Shown: piece by piece, positions 5,074 through 8,252 of the stretch
Numbering within the stretch: position 1 is the stretch's first letter
How the letters are laid out: each line of letters begins with the position of its first letter
NCBI GenBank assembly: GCA_005877225.1
Contig: VBPK01000163.1
Location: 1 to 8,252 of the forward strand
Direction: 5' to 3'
Length of the DNA stretch: 8,252 nt
Origin: Nitrososphaerota archaeon
GTDB lineage: Archaea > Thermoproteota > Nitrososphaeria > Nitrososphaerales > Gagatemarchaeaceae
Translations under genes and position numbers: made by a program
Notes under the pieces: model-generated
Database searches by the model: none
What the model saw: only the letters and a program-made list of their open reading frames with translations
Told to the model about the DNA's origin: nothing

Positions 5074-6435
5074 TTGCTCGATGAGAAGTTCGAAGGGTAC
5101 GTTCACGACAACCTGAACAGATTTGCGAAGGACGTTGCGAGGCTGGCTTCCCAGCCGAGCGTCTCGGCGAGAAAGGAGGGGATAGAGGAGTGCGCTACTC
5201 TCGTCGAGAAGATGATGCGGGAGGTCGGGATCCAGACGAGGGTGCTCAGGGGGGAGGAGGGGGTCGCCCCGCTGCTATACGGGGAGATGAAGGGTAGCGA
5301 CTCGAACAAGACGATTCTCTTCTACAACCACTACGATGTCCAGCCGGAGGAGCCGCTCGACCTCTGGAAGTCTCCGCCCTTCAAGCCGGAGTTCAGGGAG
5401 GGGAGATTGTACGGGAGGGGGGTCTCCGATGACAAGGGAGAGCTAGTTTCGAGGTTGAAACTTCTTGAGAGCTACCTGAAGGTGAACGGAGAGCCTCCCT
5501 GCAACCTGAAGTTCTGCTTCGAGGGAGAAGAGGAGGTGGGAAGCGTGCACCTGGATGACTACGTCTCTCAGAATCAGGAGCTCTTCAGGGCCGATGCCGT
5601 CTTCTGGGAGTGGGGAGGCGTCGACGAGGAGGGGAGGCCGATAGTGGGGTTGGGAGTAAAGGGGATGATCTACCTAGAGCTGGCAGTGAAGTCGCTCAAC
5701 ATCGACGCCCACAGCAGCAACGCGGCAGCCCTCCCGAGTGCCCCCTGGCGGCTTATTCGCCTCCTTAACCTGGTCAAGGATGAAAACGAGCGTGTCTCTG
5801 TCCCGGGATGGTACGACAAGGTCGAGAACCTTACGGAGGAGGACGAAAGGGTTCTCGAGGAGGAGCCTTTCGATGCAGAGAGTTTCAAGCGTCACTACGG
5901 CGCCCAGAGTTTCGTCGGCGGGATCACCGCCTCTCAGGCGAAGAAGGCTCTTGCGAGGCGCCCGACAGCGAACATCGCTGGCATCTGGGCCGGCTACACA
6001 GGGCCCGGTTCGAAGACGGTCCTCCCCAAGGAGATCCATTGCAAGATGGACTTCCGTCTCGTCCCGAACCAAGAACCGGAGGAACTTCTGGGCCGCTTCA
6101 AGGACTTCTTGAAGGAGAAAGGCTTCGGAGATGTCATGGTGGAGGTTGAGAGCAAGGAACCGGCGGCGCGCACGAGCTTCAGAGACCCCTTCGCGCAAGC
6201 ATCGATAAAGGGTGGGGAGAGTGTCTTCGGGAAGAAGAGCGTCGTGAGGCTTTCAGAGGCGGGGACAGGACCGCTGTACGTCTTTACCCAGAGGTACAAG
6301 ATTCCGGCTGTCTCGATAGGGGTCTCGCCACCCGACAACGCGATTCACGCCCCCAACGAGAGCATCAGACTGGACCTCTTTGAGAAGGGAATCCTCTGGC
6401 TGGCCGAGACTACCAGGACCTACCTGTCCGGGTAG
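5074..6435 (+). CDS. M20 family metallopeptidase (dipeptidase/ArgE-DapE-like)
   Basis: A 453-residue cytoplasmic di-zinc hydrolase, probably cleaving dipeptides or an N-acyl amino acid; the substrate cannot be read from sequence. M20 landmarks are in order: NHYDVQP with zinc ligand H86 and D88; GRGVSDDKG with bridging D119; EGEEEVGS with catalytic E152 and ligand E153; the FWEWGG position (E179, where many members have Asp); and a C-terminal IHAPNE with ligand H425. A dimerisation insert lies between about 195 and 315, including the conserved IDAHSS (H213). Length is normal for CNDP-like dipeptidases. The start is TTG 5074; there is no in-frame ATG or GTG nearby upstream, and the codons before it show no family character. 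It ends 5 bases before the convergent CBS protein gene. It is intact, with even codon use, unlike the decayed stretch before it. Confidence 0.9.
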   Translation: MLDEKFEGYVHDNLNRFAKDVARLASQPSVSARKEGIEECATLVEKMMREVGIQTRVLRGEEGVAPLLYGEMKGSDSNKTILFYNHYDVQPEEPLDLWKSPPFKPEFREGRLYGRGVSDDKGELVSRLKLLESYLKVNGEPPCNLKFCFEGEEEVGSVHLDDYVSQNQELFRADAVFWEWGGVDEEGRPIVGLGVKGMIYLELAVKSLNIDAHSSNAAALPSAPWRLIRLLNLVKDENERVSVPGWYDKVENLTEEDERVLEEEPFDAESFKRHYGAQSFVGGITASQAKKALARRPTANIAGIWAGYTGPGSKTVLPKEIHCKMDFRLVPNQEPEELLGRFKDFLKEKGFGDVMVEVESKEPAARTSFRDPFAQASIKGGESVFGKKSVVRLSEAGTGPLYVFTQRYKIPAVSIGVSPPDNAIHAPNESIRLDLFEKGILWLAETTRTYLSG

Positions 6436-6440
6436 GTGTT

Positions 6441-6986
6441 TCACCACTTTCTCGAGTCGCCCTGAAGCAGTCCCGACCCTATGTGAAGGCGGTCTATGTG
6501 CTTGGAGAGAGCCTCCGCGTTCTCCAAAACCTGGTCGCAATAGGGACATCTGAACTCGTTCGGGCTCAACAGCTCCGGGAGGGGAACCTGTTCCTTCAAG
6601 CTCCCGGCAACGATTCCTTTCTGGACCACGAGGCCCACGATCTTCCCCTCGTGCATCACAGCCAGCCTCCTTATCTCGAGTCTCGTCATCTTGGCCAACG
6701 CTTCTCCCGCCTTGGAGTCGTCTTCTATCGTCTGTATCGGAGATGACATTATCTCGGAGACTTTCGCCTTTCGTGGGTCCATTCCTCCCGCGACGACCTT
6801 GTAGAGGATGTCTCGCTCGGTGACTATGCCGACCGGCTTCCCGTTCTTCGTAACGATCGCCGCCGCGATCCCGTTCTTCTGCATCGACCGAGCAGCCTCC
6901 ACCACCGTGCTCGCCTCCGGAAGGTACAAGACGTTCTTCGACATGTACTTCGTCACTGGCTCGTCGAGGGCCTGATTCAGGTCCAT
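6441..6986 (-). CDS. CBS-pair protein with C-terminal C2H2 zinc finger
   Basis: A 181-residue cytoplasmic protein. CBS domain 1 is at about residues 8-66 (DEPVTKYMSKNV...GKPVGIVTERDIL) and CBS domain 2 at about 73-130 (KVSEIMSSPIQTIEDD...GKIVGLV); together they form a Bateman module that usually senses adenine nucleotides. The tail has C147-x2-C150-x12-H163-x4-H168, a C2H2-like zinc finger, pointing to binding of nucleic acid or a protein partner. The frame is open upstream to 7217, but ATG 6986 is preferred: the extension is low-complexity and Arg-rich, overlaps the divergent gene, and a TATA element sits at the right distance for leaderless initiation. It converges on the M20 peptidase gene with 5 bases between stops. 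It is probably regulatory; the target is unknown. Confidence 0.88.
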   Translation of the reverse strand: MDLNQALDEPVTKYMSKNVLYLPEASTVVEAARSMQKNGIAAAIVTKNGKPVGIVTERDILYKVVAGGMDPRKAKVSEIMSSPIQTIEDDSKAGEALAKMTRLEIRRLAVMHEGKIVGLVVQKGIVAGSLKEQVPLPELLSPNEFRCPYCDQVLENAEALSKHIDRLHIGSGLLQGDSRKW

Positions 6987-7013
6987 CAATATCGAAGCCC
7001 CTTCAACTCCGGT

Positions 7014-7025
7014 TCCGTATAAGGT
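7014..7025 (-). promoter_or_regulatory. TATA element for the CBS/zinc-finger gene
   Basis: On the minus strand the sequence reads ACCTTATACGGA, with TTATAC ending about 30 bases before ATG 6986, so transcription would start a few bases before the ATG. This decides the start. The same bases lie where the 5' end of the divergent dehydrogenase gene ought to be. Confidence 0.5.
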
Positions 7026-7090
7026 CTTTCTCGGTAATCGCGTGGGATCTCGCCCGCTCGGCGGACGTTGACCAGGTCGTCGTCGCAGAC

Positions 7091-8152
7091 ATGAACCCGG
7101 AGAGACTCGCCCGGACCAGAAGGATGACCGCCACCAAGAAGCTGACCACCGATGTTGTTGACGTGAAAGACACGAAGAGACTCGTGAGCTTCCTCCGTGA
7201 ATTCGATGTCGTCGCATCTGCTCTCCCCCATGGGGTCGTGAACTTGGCGAACAGGGCTGCCGTGGCAGCAGGGGCGAAGATGGTCGATATCGCCTTCGAG
7301 GACGAGCAGATGCTATTAGCCGCGGCCGCGAAGAAGAGCGGCGCGCTTCTCATCCCTGGATGTGGACTTGCTCCCGGCCTCGCGGGAATTCTTCTCGCCA
7401 ATGGGGCGAGGCTACTCGACGAAGCGGTCGAAGGTCACATCTTCGTTGGAGGCCTGCCGCAGCACCCGAAGCCCCCTCTTGGGTACAGGCTCGTCTTTTC
7501 GCTGGTGGGTCTGCTTAGGGAGTATCTCGAGGACGCCAGGATAATCAGGGACGGAAAAATCGTCAGGGTGAAGCCCTTCGAGACGGTGGGGATGGTAATC
7601 TTCTCGACGCCAATCGGGAAGTGCGAGGCATTCTGCACGGATGGCCTGGCGACACTCCTCTACACGATGAAGGAGATGAAGATTCTCGATGAGAAGACAG
7701 TCAGGTGGCCGGGACACGCTGAGAAGATCCGATTTCTTATGGAGATGGGGCTCTTCTCGAGGGAGAAACTGAATCTCGATGGGGCCGCGGTCAGCCCGAT
7801 TGACGTTTCAAGTGAGCTTCTGTCGAAGGTCCTCAGCTTGGGACCCCCGGAGGATGTGACTGTGATGCGTGTAGAAGTCGTCGGAAGGAAGGGGCCGGCT
7901 AGGGCAAGCATAACCTACGAGATGATAGACTTCTATGACAGGAAGAAGAAGGTTACTTCAATGGGGAAGACGACTGGGTTCACCTGTTCGATTGTGACGA
8001 GGATGGTCGGAAGGGGCGAAGTGCATGGGATCGGGGTGGTCCCCCCCGAGGTGGCCCTGAACACGAAGCTTGTGCAGAAGCTTCACTCGGAGCTGCAGAG
8101 CAAGGGCGTCAAAATCACGGAGAACCAGAACTTCGCATCCGTTCGCTTCTAG
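7091..8152 (+). CDS. Saccharopine dehydrogenase-like oxidoreductase, 5'-truncated or shifted
   Basis: From ATG 7091 there are 353 residues resembling saccharopine dehydrogenase/LYS9-like NAD(P) oxidoreductases: the end of the Rossmann domain (DVVASALPHGVVNLANRAAVAAGAKMVDIAF at about 39-69, and GALLIPGCGLAPGLAGILLA), then the catalytic/dimerisation domain (GGLPQHPKPPLGYRLVFS, about 119-136). Homologues open with a glycine-rich NAD loop followed by a helix and a strand ending in an acidic residue. Codons upstream of ATG 7091 are in frame and clearly coding-like from 7034 (VIAWDLARSADV, then DQVVVAD), so ATG 7091 is inside the natural gene. No in-frame start exists upstream and the glycine loop is absent, so the 5' end looks deleted or frameshifted near 7020-7034. 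As drawn, cofactor binding is doubtful. The true substrate of archaeal members is often unclear. Its stop overlaps that of the convergent phosphate permease gene. Confidence 0.75.
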   Translation: MNPERLARTRRMTATKKLTTDVVDVKDTKRLVSFLREFDVVASALPHGVVNLANRAAVAAGAKMVDIAFEDEQMLLAAAAKKSGALLIPGCGLAPGLAGILLANGARLLDEAVEGHIFVGGLPQHPKPPLGYRLVFSLVGLLREYLEDARIIRDGKIVRVKPFETVGMVIFSTPIGKCEAFCTDGLATLLYTMKEMKILDEKTVRWPGHAEKIRFLMEMGLFSREKLNLDGAAVSPIDVSSELLSKVLSLGPPEDVTVMRVEVVGRKGPARASITYEMIDFYDRKKKVTSMGKTTGFTCSIVTRMVGRGEVHGIGVVPPEVALNTKLVQKLHSELQSKGVKITENQNFASVRF

Positions 8153-8252
8153 ACAAAGGGCATAATGACCGTGTATGTCAGCCATGCGATGATTGCAGAT
8201 GCTGGAATCGTAAGGAGCCAGGCCCAGACTATTCTTCTTGCGACGCCCCATT
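8149..8252 (-). CDS. PiT-type inorganic phosphate permease, C-terminal end only
   Basis: A partial gene entering from the right edge on the minus strand, ending at TAG 8149-8151. The last 33 residues read WGVARRIVWAWLLTIPASA, then IIAWLTYTVIMPFV: a short amphipathic start and one closing membrane helix. The R-R-I-V-W-A-W-x-L-T-I-P-A-S pattern is the hallmark end of PiT (PHO4 family) phosphate transporters, membrane proteins that import phosphate, often as a metal-phosphate complex, using an ion gradient. Everything upstream of this helix is outside the window. Its stop codon overlaps that of the convergent dehydrogenase gene. Confidence 0.8.
   Translation of the reverse strand, partial: WGVARRIVWAWLLTIPASAIIAWLTYTVIMPFV

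Noticed and set aside
5674..6338. Long open frames within the M20 peptidase region on both strands
   Set aside because: Shadows of a GC-rich coding region; the M20 frame alone carries family motifs.
6987..7217. N-terminal extension of the CBS protein to 7217
   Set aside because: Arg/Ser-rich low-complexity sequence antisense to the dehydrogenase gene; ATG 6986 has a TATA element at the right distance.
1..8252. CRISPR arrays, tRNA or rRNA genes, insertion sequences
   Set aside because: No regularly spaced repeats, cloverleaf-like segments, rRNA-like blocks, transposase sequence or terminal inverted repeats were seen by eye.

Overview
The window looks archaeal. Likely AT-rich TATA elements sit about 30-40 bases upstream of several starts, leaving little or no leader. 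Several genes are best started at TTG or GTG. One protein joins a CBS pair to a C2H2 zinc finger, a combination I associate with Thermoproteota (Nitrososphaeria/Bathyarchaeia-like lineages). That placement is inference; no rRNA or other taxonomic marker is present, and base composition is moderately GC-rich.

Left part (about 190-4100): a block of secreted or membrane proteins rich in Cys and His. In order: a one-TM Cys-rich protein (227-820, GPCCCKCW motif); a multi-TM protein with a CSCH motif, overlapping it by a GTGA junction (817-1467); a secreted or anchored protein with a PCCNNPTFF...DCNHG motif (TTG 1577-2716); a convergent four-TM protein on the minus strand (2585-3289, probably starting further upstream behind a frameshift); and a divergently transcribed anchored protein with HFHP and HTHD motifs (3443-4096). 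I recognise none of these as a named gene. The ligand-like motifs, and the copper-type remnants that follow, make extracytoplasmic metal handling or thiol chemistry a reasonable hypothesis, but it is not shown.

Middle (about 4100-5040): a decayed stretch. After roughly 440 bases with no convincing gene comes the C-terminal end of a heavy-metal (CPx/P1B-type) P-type ATPase, followed with an ATGA overlap by a YHS-domain gene broken by one extra base. This reads as the relic of a copper-export operon (ATPase plus YHS metal-binding protein).

Right part (about 5040-8252): ordinary chromosomal genes. An M20 family metallopeptidase (5074-6435) is convergent with a CBS-pair/zinc-finger protein (6441-6986, minus). 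A saccharopine dehydrogenase-like protein follows (7091-8152), whose NAD-binding glycine loop seems to be missing at the 5' end. Last is the C-terminal end of a PiT-type phosphate permease on the minus strand (8149 to the window edge). Three independent frame or 5'-end problems (near 3345, 4926 and 7030) mean either assembly errors or real decay; read-level checking would separate these.
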